Assembly: GCA_028876695.1 (NCBI GenBank)
Contig: JAGWRH010000218.1
Location: 1 to 19,843 of the forward strand
Direction: 5' to 3'
Source of the DNA: Acidobacteriota bacterium
GTDB taxonomy: Bacteria; Acidobacteriota; Terriglobia; Acidiferrales; UBA7541
DNA: 19,843 nucleotides
Shown here one piece after another: positions 7,879 through 14,579 of the stretch; the first letter of the stretch is position 1; each line of letters starts with the position of its first letter. A model generated the notes under the pieces. It was given only the letters and a program-made list of their open reading frames with translations, did not search any database and was not told where the DNA came from. The position numbers were made by a program, and so were the translations under genes.

Positions 7879-9672
7879 ATGGAAAACCGCGAAATCGCAA
7901 GAATCCTGCGCGAAACGGCGCAACTGCTGGAAATCGACGGCGCCATTATCGGCCGCTATCGCAGCTACGAAAAAGTGGCCGACCTTCTCGGCAACCTGAC
8001 GGATCGCATCGAGGACGTTGCCAAGGATGAAAAAAAGCTCAAAGAGCTTCCCGGCATCGGTGAAGGCATGGCCGAGCACATCCACGAAATCCTTAAGACC
8101 GGCGATTACAGCCTGCGCCAGAAGCTGCTGAAAAAGTATCCGCCGACGATTCTGCAACTTCTTGAAGTTCCTTCGCTCGGCCCCAAGCGCGTGGCGCTTT
8201 TGTGGAAGAAATTCAAGTGCGCCAACGTGGAAGAGCTGGAAAAGATCGCGCGGGAAGGCAAGCTACGCGATCTGCCCGGCTTCGGCGAAAAGAGCGAGCA
8301 GGCCATTCTGAAAGGCGCCGAGCAGTTCAAGAACCTGGCGGGATCCGGCCGGGTGCAACTGAACGTCGCCGACGAGGAATCGCGGAAACTTTCGGCGTAC
8401 ATCATCAAGGCCGGCCAAGACGTGGAATCGGTCACGGCGGCCGGATCGCTCCGCCGGGGAAAGGAAACCGTCGGCGATGTGGATCTGCTGGTCACCATGC
8501 GCCCGGGCGGCGACAGCCAGAAACACACCCATGCCGTCGCCGAACACATCCTGAAGTACCCGGAAATCAAGCGCGCACTGGCGCACGGCGAGAACAAAGT
8601 GAGCGTGCTGCTCGAGAGCGGACTACAGGTGGATGTGCGGCTGTTGGCGAAGAAATCCTTTGGCGCGGCGCTGCTCTATTTCACGGGATCGAAGCAGCAC
8701 AACGTGGAGCTTCGCGGACGCGCCAACGACATGGGCTGGACCCTGAATGAATATGCGCTCACCACGCTGAAGGGCGGAAAGGTGGTCGCACGCGAAACCG
8801 AGGAAGACATTTACGCCAAGCTGAAGCTGGACTACATCGAGCCCGAGTTGAGGGAGTGCACCGGAGAGATTGAAGCCGCCGAACACCATAAGCTCCCGAA
8901 GCTGATCGAGCTCGGCGATATTCGCGGCGATTTGCAGATGCACACCACGGCATCGGACGGACGCAATTCGATCGAAGAGATGGGCGAAACGGCGCGCAAG
9001 CTGGGCTACGAATATATCGCTCTGACCGATCACTCGCAGGCGGTGACCGTGGCGAACGGAATGGACGAACGCCGGACCATCGCACAAATCAAGAAAATCC
9101 GGGCCGCCCAGGAGCATGTACCGGGAATCCGGTTGCTCGCGGGAATCGAAGTGGATATCAAGAAGAATGGCGCGCTCGATCTGCACGACGATTGCCTGGC
9201 GCAGCTGGACGTGGTCGTCGCGTCAGTTCATTCCTACATGAACCTAGAGCCGGCGGAAATGACCGATCGCATCCTAGCCGCCATCGAAAATCCCTACACG
9301 CAGATCATCGCGCATCCTACGGGACGGCTGATCCTGCGGCGTGAACCGTTCGAATACGATATGGAACAAATCCTGGATGCGGCTGCGAAACACGGCGTCG
9401 CGATGGAGTGCAACGCCTTTCCCGACCGCCTGGATTTAAAGGATGTGCATCTGCGGATGGCCAAGCAGCGCGGAGTGAAAATCGTGATTTCCACCGATTC
9501 TCACTCGACGCGGCATCTGAGTTTCATGAATTACGGCGTGCTCACCGCCCGACGCGGGTGGATCGAAAAGCAGGACGTGATCAACGCGCGGCCGCTCGAA
9601 GAAATGCTCGCTGCGCTGCGGCCCAAGTCGCATCAAGCGAAGGCCAAGCCGGCGATGCGTTCGGCCGATTAG
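7879..9672 (+). CDS. polX: DNA polymerase/3'-5' exonuclease PolX (family X polymerase with PHP domain)
   Basis: A 597-aa bacterial family X DNA polymerase, expected to fill short gaps in base-excision and related repair. I chose ATG 7879 because MENREIARILRETAQLLEI is the typical start; the longer frame from 7798 overlaps the promoter. In order: an N-terminal helical domain with helix-hairpin-helix motifs (LPGIGEGMAEHIHEIL near 57-72; LPGFGEKSEQAIL near 132-144); the nucleotidyltransferase palm with GSLRRGKETVGDVDLLV (Asp200, Asp202, third Asp252) and FTGS at 268-271; and a C-terminal PHP phosphoesterase domain (about 349-575) with TDH (383-385), Glu424, His451, His479 and D540-x-H542. The usual first motif HxH reads Q353-M-H355. 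That change may be normal for this subgroup. A weak GGAG lies 13 bp before the start. No partner gene is adjacent. Confidence 0.95.
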   Translation: MENREIARILRETAQLLEIDGAIIGRYRSYEKVADLLGNLTDRIEDVAKDEKKLKELPGIGEGMAEHIHEILKTGDYSLRQKLLKKYPPTILQLLEVPSLGPKRVALLWKKFKCANVEELEKIAREGKLRDLPGFGEKSEQAILKGAEQFKNLAGSGRVQLNVADEESRKLSAYIIKAGQDVESVTAAGSLRRGKETVGDVDLLVTMRPGGDSQKHTHAVAEHILKYPEIKRALAHGENKVSVLLESGLQVDVRLLAKKSFGAALLYFTGSKQHNVELRGRANDMGWTLNEYALTTLKGGKVVARETEEDIYAKLKLDYIEPELRECTGEIEAAEHHKLPKLIELGDIRGDLQMHTTASDGRNSIEEMGETARKLGYEYIALTDHSQAVTVANGMDERRTIAQIKKIRAAQEHVPGIRLLAGIEVDIKKNGALDLHDDCLAQLDVVVASVHSYMNLEPAEMTDRILAAIENPYTQIIAHPTGRLILRREPFEYDMEQILDAAAKHGVAMECNAFPDRLDLKDVHLRMAKQRGVKIVISTDSHSTRHLSFMNYGVLTARRGWIEKQDVINARPLEEMLAALRPKSHQAKAKPAMRSAD

Positions 9673-9694
9673 ATCCGCGTCGCGGCAGAGCGCG

Positions 9695-9710
9695 ATGGAT
9701 TTCGATCCAT
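9695..9710. other. Short hairpin with TTCG loop between convergent genes
   Basis: ATGGAT and ATCCAT form a perfect 6-bp stem closed by the stable tetraloop TTCG, 22 bp after the polX stop. No T run follows on either strand, so it is not a standard intrinsic terminator. It could protect the 3' end of the transcript or be chance. Confidence 0.35.
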
Positions 9711-9800
9711 GGCACTGTCTGAATTTTGACCGCTTCCGCCGCGATCCAGAAGATTCAAAAAGATTCGAACCGGGCCAGCGCTCAGAACTTACAAGGGACG

Positions 9801-10355
9801 CTAGACGGAATGGGAGACGCTGTCGCTTTCTTCCGCGGGCGCTGGTCCCAGCTCCGCTTTTAACGCAACCAGCGGCGACTTTGCCCCGCGCCGCATCGCG
9901 ACGATTCCGGTGCGCACAACTTCCAGCAAGCCGTAGGGGCTTAGGAGCTCCAGAAAGCGATCGACTTTTTCCTCGCCACCGGTCAGTTCCACGGTGATCG
10001 ATTCGCTCGCGATGTCCAGCACCCGGGCCTTGAAGACGGCCGCGAGATCGAGCACCTGCGAGCGCGTCTCCTGCGTCGCGCCGACCTTGATGAGCGCCAG
10101 ATCGCGTAGAAGGGCGGGCTGTCCCGTGATGTCGTCCACCAGCAGCACGTTCACGAGTTTATAGATGTTCGCCACGATGCGCCGCGCCTGATCCGGATCG
10201 GCTTCGGTGACGATGGTCATGCGAGATACATCGTCTTTTTCCGTGCGCCCAACCGTCAGCGAGTCGATATTGAACGCGCGGCGGCGGAACAGCGACACCA
10301 CGCGCGAAAGCACTCCGGGCTTGTTTTCCACGTACACCACGAATGTATGAAACAT
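9801..10355 (-). CDS. ilvN: Acetolactate synthase small (regulatory) subunit
   Basis: A 184-aa regulatory subunit of acetohydroxyacid synthase, the first common enzyme of branched-chain amino acid synthesis. It binds the large subunit, stimulates it, and usually confers valine feedback inhibition. The N-terminal ACT domain is obvious: FVVYVENKPGVLSRVVSLFR (5-24), then FNIDSLTVGRTE, then DVSRMTIVTEADPDQARRIV. It is followed by the NVLLVDDITGQPALLRDLAL linker and the second ACT-like domain of IlvN/IlvH proteins (about 85-160). The last 20 residues are a variable tail. The ATG lies 6 bp after the ilvB stop with AGGA four bases upstream, so the two form one operon. The symbol ilvH would be equally valid. 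It converges on polX, and no intrinsic terminator is visible after the stop. Confidence 0.96.
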   Translation of the reverse strand: MFHTFVVYVENKPGVLSRVVSLFRRRAFNIDSLTVGRTEKDDVSRMTIVTEADPDQARRIVANIYKLVNVLLVDDITGQPALLRDLALIKVGATQETRSQVLDLAAVFKARVLDIASESITVELTGGEEKVDRFLELLSPYGLLEVVRTGIVAMRRGAKSPLVALKAELGPAPAEESDSVSHSV

Positions 10356-10361
10356 GTTTTC

Positions 10362-12089
10362 CTATTCGTCCTCGGCGGTTTCCACGATCGGATTCGGCCG
10401 CCGGATCATTTCGTGCAGCGCAGCGCCTGCCGCAACCATCGGGTACACCGTATCTTCCTGCTCCACCTGGAAATCGATCAGCACGGGCCCTTCGTGCGCC
10501 CTCGCGGCGCGCACAGTGGGAACCACGTCCGAGCGGTGCTTCACCACGTGGCTCTTGATGCCGTAGGCCTGCGCCAGCATGGCGAAATTCGGATTCAGCA
10601 GCGGAGTCGCCTCGTAGTTGCGCTCGTAGAAGAACTCCTGCCATTGCCGGACCATGCCCAGATAACCGTTGTTGATGATGGCGATGTTGACCTTCAGATT
10701 TTCCTGAGCGATCGTGGCCATTTCCGCCATGGTCATTTGGAACCCGCCATCGCCAACGACGACCCACACTTCGGCATCCGGCCGCGCAACTTTCGCGCCA
10801 ATCGCCGCCGGCAGAGCGAAGCCCATGGTGCCCAGCCCGCCGGATGTGATCAGCGACCGAGGATGGTCGTGCTTGTAATACTGCGCTTCCCACATCTGGT
10901 GCTGGCCCACGTCGGTGACCACAATGGCATCGCTTCCGCGCGTCTCGCGCCACAAATCATTGATCACGTGCGCGGCATACAGGTGTCCGTTATCCGGCAA
11001 ATTTTGGATGTCGCGGACGGCGGTGTCGCCCTTCAGTTTGTGAATCTGCTCGATCCATTCGCCGCGGCTGGCCGGCTCGACGCGCGGCAGAAGCTCCAGC
11101 AGGATATTCCGCAGGTCGCCCATGAGCGCCAGATCGATTTTCACGTTCTTGTTGACTTCAGCGGGATCGATATCGATGTGGATCTTCTTCGCGTTCGGAG
11201 CATAGCTTTTCAGATTGCCGGTCACGCGATCGTCGAAGCGCATGCCGAAGGCCAGCAGCAGATCGGCTTCCTGAATCGCTTTGTTGACCCACGCCTCGCC
11301 GTGCATGCCCATCATGCCCATGTTGAGCACGTGCGACGCCGAGATATGCCCGAGGCCGAGAAGCGTCATCGCAATCGGAATGCACGCGCGCTCGGCAAAT
11401 GCCTGCACTTCGCGCTCGGCTCCAGAAATTGCGATACCGTGGCCGGCGAGAATTACGGGCTTCTTCGCCGCGGCGATCATTGCCAGGGCCTTGTCATACG
11501 CCGCCTTGGCCGGCGAAAGATCGGGGCGATAGCCGCGCATTTTCGGCGCCGCGGCTTCGAAGTCGAATGCGCAGGTTCCCTGCTGCGCGTCCTTGGTAAT
11601 GTCGATCAGCACCGGGCCCGGACGTCCGGATTTCGCCAGGTATAGCGCCTCACGAACCGCGGGAGCAACCTCCTCGGCCCGGGTGACCAGGTAATTGTGC
11701 TTGGTGATTGGCAGCGTCACTCCGGTGATGTCCGTTTCCTGGAATGCGTCGGAGCCAAGCAGCTTGCTGCCCACCTGCCCGGTAATGCAGAGGATCGGCG
11801 AAGAATCCATCATCGCCGTGGCAATGCCGGTGACGAGGTTCGTTGCGCCCGGCCCAGAGGTCGCCACGGCCACGCCGACGCTTCCGGTGGCGCGCGCGTA
11901 GCCATCAGCCATGTGGCTCGCGCCTTGCTCGTGCCGCACCAATATGTGACGGATCGAACTGTGCTGCAGCGCATCGTAAGCGGGGAGGATTGCCCCTCCG
12001 GGATAGCCGAAGACCGTTTTTACGCCCTCGCGCTCCAGGCATTCCCACAAGATTCTCGCGCCCGTCAAAGCCGTGCTTCCGCTGCCCAT
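10362..12089 (-). CDS. ilvB: Acetolactate synthase large (catalytic) subunit
   Basis: The ThDP- and FAD-dependent catalytic subunit of acetohydroxyacid synthase, making acetolactate or acetohydroxybutyrate for valine, leucine and isoleucine synthesis. I set the start at ATG 12089, which has GGAGGA (12093-12098) just upstream; a TTG at 12110 lies in the T-rich tail of a hairpin and is unlikely. The product is 575 aa, normal for the family. The catalytic Glu is E54 in VRHEQGASHMADGYARATG. The ThDP-binding signature runs from GDGGFQMTMAEMATI (GDG at 446-448) to NN at 473-474, and GYPGGAILP (28-36) is the usual N-terminal loop. ilvN follows after 6 bp. A long leader with an attenuator-like hairpin precedes the gene. 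An equally long open frame on the opposite strand is a GC artefact. Confidence 0.97.
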   Translation of the reverse strand: MGSGSTALTGARILWECLEREGVKTVFGYPGGAILPAYDALQHSSIRHILVRHEQGASHMADGYARATGSVGVAVATSGPGATNLVTGIATAMMDSSPILCITGQVGSKLLGSDAFQETDITGVTLPITKHNYLVTRAEEVAPAVREALYLAKSGRPGPVLIDITKDAQQGTCAFDFEAAAPKMRGYRPDLSPAKAAYDKALAMIAAAKKPVILAGHGIAISGAEREVQAFAERACIPIAMTLLGLGHISASHVLNMGMMGMHGEAWVNKAIQEADLLLAFGMRFDDRVTGNLKSYAPNAKKIHIDIDPAEVNKNVKIDLALMGDLRNILLELLPRVEPASRGEWIEQIHKLKGDTAVRDIQNLPDNGHLYAAHVINDLWRETRGSDAIVVTDVGQHQMWEAQYYKHDHPRSLITSGGLGTMGFALPAAIGAKVARPDAEVWVVVGDGGFQMTMAEMATIAQENLKVNIAIINNGYLGMVRQWQEFFYERNYEATPLLNPNFAMLAQAYGIKSHVVKHRSDVVPTVRAARAHEGPVLIDFQVEQEDTVYPMVAAGAALHEMIRRPNPIVETAEDE

Positions 12090-12108
12090 CGCTCCTCCAA
12101 ACCGCCCC

Positions 12109-12149
12109 AAAAAATTAAACCCACCGTACCAGCGTCTCTGGCAGGTGGG
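12109..12149 (-). terminator. Terminator-type hairpin in the ilvB leader, probable attenuator
   Basis: Read on the minus strand: CCCACC (12149-12144), TG, CCAG, loop AGACG, CTGG, TAC, GGTGGG (12125-12120), followed at once by TTTAATTTTTT (12119-12109). This is a 6+4-bp stem with a small internal loop and a U-rich tail, the layout of an intrinsic terminator. It ends 19 bases before the ilvB ATG and no minus-strand gene lies upstream of it, so it can only control entry of transcription into ilvBN. Confidence 0.75.
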
Positions 12150-12182
12150 TTTCGTGAGCCTATCAGATTCTTTCGGCTAAGC

Positions 12183-12281
12183 TCAGTCAAGCCCTCCGGG
12201 CCAGGGTGCGCGTACGAGCGCTACAGGTACACTTCCCAGCCCAACTCGTGCGGTCCCTTCGGCATTGACATGCACCCGCAT
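12183..12281 (-). other. Candidate leader-peptide ORFs in the ilvB leader
   Basis: Two short overlapping frames lie upstream of the attenuator. The 32-codon frame (ATG 12281, TGA 12183) has six valine codons, with GTA CCT GTA GCG CTC GTA clustered late, as expected of a branched-chain leader peptide. The 16-codon frame (ATG 12271, TAG 12221) encodes MSMPKGPHELGWEVYL. Neither has a strong ribosome site; AAAGGA lies 13 bases before the first. Either may be untranslated. Confidence 0.3.
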
Positions 12282-12317
12282 TTGGCTTGACCAATCCTTT
12301 CCGCGTGCTCTGGCATT

Positions 12318-12347
12318 ACGGTACAGCGTGCCGCTCTCGGCTGTCAA
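12318..12347 (-). promoter_or_regulatory. Candidate ilvBN promoter
   Basis: A perfect TTGACA (12347-12342, minus strand) is followed after 18 bp by TACCGT (12323-12318), a weak -10. Transcription from here would give a leader of about 220 bases containing the candidate leader peptide and the attenuator hairpin. The -35 is convincing, the -10 poor. Confidence 0.4.
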
Positions 12348-12483
12348 GGAACTCTTCTGCGCGCCTTTGCCTAAAACGCTGGCTTCCGGCGGTTTCCTCG
12401 AACGCGGGGCCAGTATAACTTTCGCACGCTGGTACCAACGTCCTATGTGCGCAGCCGGCGCGCGAACTTAACCTAGTTGCGAG

Positions 12484-12846
12484 ATGCCACTGGCGAACAC
12501 ATTGGAGCCTGCGAAGCCGGCGGAGAAGCGCCAGGAATCGCGTCCGCACGCGAATGGACGCGACGCGCGCCGGCGCCAGCGCCTGAAGATCTCGCTGCCC
12601 GTTCACGTGCGCCCCTTCGACGCGCGTTACGCGGACATCGAAGACGTTGGGCAAGTGGTGGATTTCACGCGGGACGGATTCTTCTTTCATACCTCGATGC
12701 CGCACTATTACGAAGGCATGCGGTTGATCGTTACTTTTCCCTATGGCGACAAGGTGCTCGCACATCGGCGGATGCTGACGACGGTCGTCCGCGTCGACCA
12801 CCTCGAAGACGGCGTGCGAGGCGTGGCCGTCCGCGTATTGCTGTAG
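12484..12846 (+). CDS. PilZ-domain protein, first of three
   Basis: A 120-aa cytoplasmic protein made of a polar N-terminal tail and one PilZ-like beta-barrel (about 29-120). PilZ domains commonly bind cyclic di-GMP through RxxxR and D/NxSxxG. Here R29-x-x-x-R33 (RRRQR) is present, and the second motif reads D60-F-T-R-D-G65, with Thr in place of Ser; binding may be kept but is uncertain. The strand pattern after it (MRLIVTFPYGDKVLAHRRML, then VVRVDHLEDGVRGVAVRVLL) fits the fold. The start ATG has only a weak GCGAG-like site. It is divergent from ilvB across a roughly 390-bp gap and is followed by two more PilZ genes on the same strand, suggesting a local duplication. It has no output domain, so it would act as a stand-alone adaptor. 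Confidence 0.8.
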   Translation: MPLANTLEPAKPAEKRQESRPHANGRDARRRQRLKISLPVHVRPFDARYADIEDVGQVVDFTRDGFFFHTSMPHYYEGMRLIVTFPYGDKVLAHRRMLTTVVRVDHLEDGVRGVAVRVLL

Positions 12847-13009
12847 CGGCGCGATTCATCCGAGCAGCCGGATTGCTGTTTGCATTTGAGCAAACACGGC
12901 CGGAAGCTGCTTGCCACCGCAACTTGGCGCCGGAGACAATGGTCCAAGTTCCCCAAACCAACTCCCGGCTGGACACCAGCGACAAACAGTGAAAGCGGGG
13001 GCGAAGACG

Positions 13010-13540
13010 ATGTACGACCATGGCTCGAATAAACAGGCGGCGGGTGCGTCCAAGTCGACCACTGCAGAAGCCGAGCGCCGCAGTTCGGACCGGCACATTT
13101 TTACCGCCGCCGCCGAGGTTGTGGAGCTCAGTTCCGGCGCGCGCTTCTCGACGCGCACCACCGATCTCGGGCCGGGCGGCTGCTTCATTGACACGCTGAT
13201 TCCCCTTCCCATTGGCGCTCGGGTGCACGTGGGGGTACGCAAGGGCCGCACGCAGCTCGACACGAATGGCGTGGTTGTTTACTCGCAAGCCGGGCTTGGC
13301 ATGGGAATCGCCTTCGATAGTTTGAACAAATCCCAACGCGAGGCGCTGGAAAAGTGGCTGATGGAAATCACCGGCTCTCGAGCCCTGGCATTCGATGAGC
13401 TCGCACCGCGTCCTAAGCACCGGCCAGCCCTGGAAGAACCGGATCAATCGGGCGTGAAGCGTCTCGTGCGGCTACTCATCAGCAAAGGGCTGATCACGGC
13501 AGCGGAAGGCGCATCCGTGCTTTACGATCCGATTCTCTGA
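13010..13540 (+). CDS. PilZ-domain protein with C-terminal extension, second of three
   Basis: A 176-aa protein if started at ATG 13010, preceded by a GGGGGCGAAG stretch; a GTG at 12989 or a TTG at 12911 would lengthen it with low-complexity sequence. Residues 24-115 form a PilZ-like domain: R24-S-S-D-R28 supplies RxxxR, and the second motif reads D52-L-G-P-G-G57, with Gly instead of Ser, so cyclic di-GMP binding is doubtful. SQAGLGMGIAFDSLNKSQRE marks the last strand and helix. After the barrel comes a proline- and charge-rich linker, then a helix-turn-helix-sized tail (KRLVRLLISKGLITAAEGAS) that may be a docking or dimerisation helix. The role is unknown beyond the fold. It lies 163 bp after the first PilZ gene. 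Confidence 0.78.
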   Translation: MYDHGSNKQAAGASKSTTAEAERRSSDRHIFTAAAEVVELSSGARFSTRTTDLGPGGCFIDTLIPLPIGARVHVGVRKGRTQLDTNGVVVYSQAGLGMGIAFDSLNKSQREALEKWLMEITGSRALAFDELAPRPKHRPALEEPDQSGVKRLVRLLISKGLITAAEGASVLYDPIL

Positions 13541-13766
13541 CCTTTCAGACGGCGTTTGACGGCTGCGCCAAGACCATTCTGTTCCAATACTATCGAACGC
13601 CGGGTGGGTATCAAATTCCCAACAACGGAAAATTTTCCACGCTCCCGTGCGGACGATGTACAGGAGAGAAATAATGCGGTATGCCGTAATCGGCTTGCTT
13701 TCAGCGGGATACCGTCGGCCAGCCCATTGGCAGAGCCGTTGCAGTACTTACATGCAGGGGGAACCC

Positions 13767-14111
13767 ATGGGTGAACGTAGGAAAGCTCGAAGATACGAAG
13801 TGTATTTGCCGTTGCAGATTTCCACATCCCGACATCGCCCAGTGGAATTCCACTCCGCACAGTTGCGCGACATCTCCCGAACCGGCATCTACTTTCACTC
13901 CGGCGCGACGCTTCAGCCGGGTATGAAAATGGAGCTGACCTTTGCATTGCCGACCGACCGCGAAGGCGGTTCTTCGGCGATCATTCGCGCCAGCGCGGAA
14001 GTCCTGAGGGTCACCGCCCTGGAGGACGAGGTCGCTCCCGTTTACGGTATTGCCGCCTCAATTGATCACATCGATTTCGTGCGCCCCGTGATCGCGAACG
14101 CGGCCGCCTGA
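13767..14111 (+). CDS. PilZ-domain protein with canonical motifs, third of three
   Basis: A 114-aa single PilZ domain. Both cyclic di-GMP motifs are intact: RRKARR at 4-9 provides RxxxR, and D35-I-S-R-T-G40 matches D/NxSxxG, so this is the member of the trio most likely to bind the nucleotide. The start at ATG 13767 follows GGGGGA at 4 bp and puts the Arg motif at the N-terminus, as is usual. An in-frame ATG at 13674 has an excellent AGGAG site 7 bp upstream and would add 31 residues, but these have lower third-position GC than the window's genes and no recognisable character. The protein would be a small cytoplasmic adaptor, with targets such as motility, secretion or polysaccharide machinery not visible here. 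Confidence 0.82.
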   Translation: MGERRKARRYEVYLPLQISTSRHRPVEFHSAQLRDISRTGIYFHSGATLQPGMKMELTFALPTDREGGSSAIIRASAEVLRVTALEDEVAPVYGIAASIDHIDFVRPVIANAAA

Positions 14112-14174
14112 CGCTTCTCGTTCGGCGGCTCCGCGGCGGTACTGAAGAGCGCTTTTAGACCCCACCAAGCATGA

Positions 14175-14203
14175 TTCCATCTTCACGCCACAGCGGGTAG
14201 AAT
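14175..14203 (+). promoter_or_regulatory. Candidate promoter for the small unknown gene at 14219
   Basis: TTCCAT (14175-14180) and TAGAAT (14198-14203) are 17 bp apart and would start transcription about 8-10 bases before the ATG at 14219, leaving room for its AGGAA site. The -10 is good, the -35 weak. Confidence 0.35.
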
Positions 14204-14218
14204 CGTGGTTCAGGAAAC

Positions 14219-14566
14219 ATGAAAAGCGCATCCGCGAGCGTGCCAAGCGCGAGCTGCGGCCTTGGCCTCGAGCAGGAAGTCCTTCGCGCGCTCTGTGTGG
14301 CGAGTCTGCCGCATGACGAAAGATCGAACGCAGTGCGAGCGCTTTCGTCTTACGCCTGGCGCGACCACGAGCACGAAGTGGTGTTTCGCGCGATCGAGCT
14401 ACTGAGAAATGCGGCGCGACCATCGTGGCGCGACGAATTGCCCGCACAAGCCGCACGCATGGGATTCCCAGATGTCGACTGGTTCCGCTACTTTGAGGCG
14501 GCACCACTCGATCGCGCGGCGCTGATACACCTGATCACTCGATTGCTGGTGAGCCGACCCGGCTGA
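14219..14566 (+). CDS. Small hypothetical cytoplasmic protein
   Basis: A 115-aa protein that I cannot assign to a named family. It has no signal peptide or membrane segment and is predicted mostly helical. Notable blocks are EQEVLRALCVASLPHDERSN, AWRDHEHEVVFRAIELLRNA and ARMGFPDVDWFRYFEAAPLD, the last rich in aromatic residues. The middle block (a His-Glu-His-rich segment before a hydrophobic helix) loosely recalls the helical N-terminal domain of DnaB-type helicases, but this is a weak visual impression. An AGGAA site sits a few bases before the ATG and a candidate promoter lies just upstream. It ends 13 bp before the convergent DsbA-like gene. Base composition and codon use look like the neighbouring genes, supporting a real gene. 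Confidence 0.72.
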   Translation: MKSASASVPSASCGLGLEQEVLRALCVASLPHDERSNAVRALSSYAWRDHEHEVVFRAIELLRNAARPSWRDELPAQAARMGFPDVDWFRYFEAAPLDRAALIHLITRLLVSRPG

Positions 14567-14579
14567 ACAAAGTTCCGGG

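Noticed and set aside
9763..9772. tRNA T-loop-like GGTTCGAATC on the minus strand
   Set aside because: The flanking bases do not pair into a T-stem and there is no acceptor or anticodon arm.
10347..11645. Open frame of 432 codons on the plus strand, opposite ilvB
   Set aside because: It lies antisense to a certain ilvB and has the His- and Arg-rich composition typical of GC-rich antisense frames; no ribosome site or family match.
12109..12149. T-box riboswitch core in the ilvB leader (GGTAC is present in the 3' arm)
   Set aside because: The conserved T-box sequence is not found in the proper upstream arm and no specifier-loop layout could be recognised; the hairpin alone is better called an attenuator.
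13556..13593. Promoter before the third PilZ gene (TTGACG and TACTAT)
   Set aside because: The spacing between the two hexamers is about 26 bp, outside the working range, and no alternative -10 fits.
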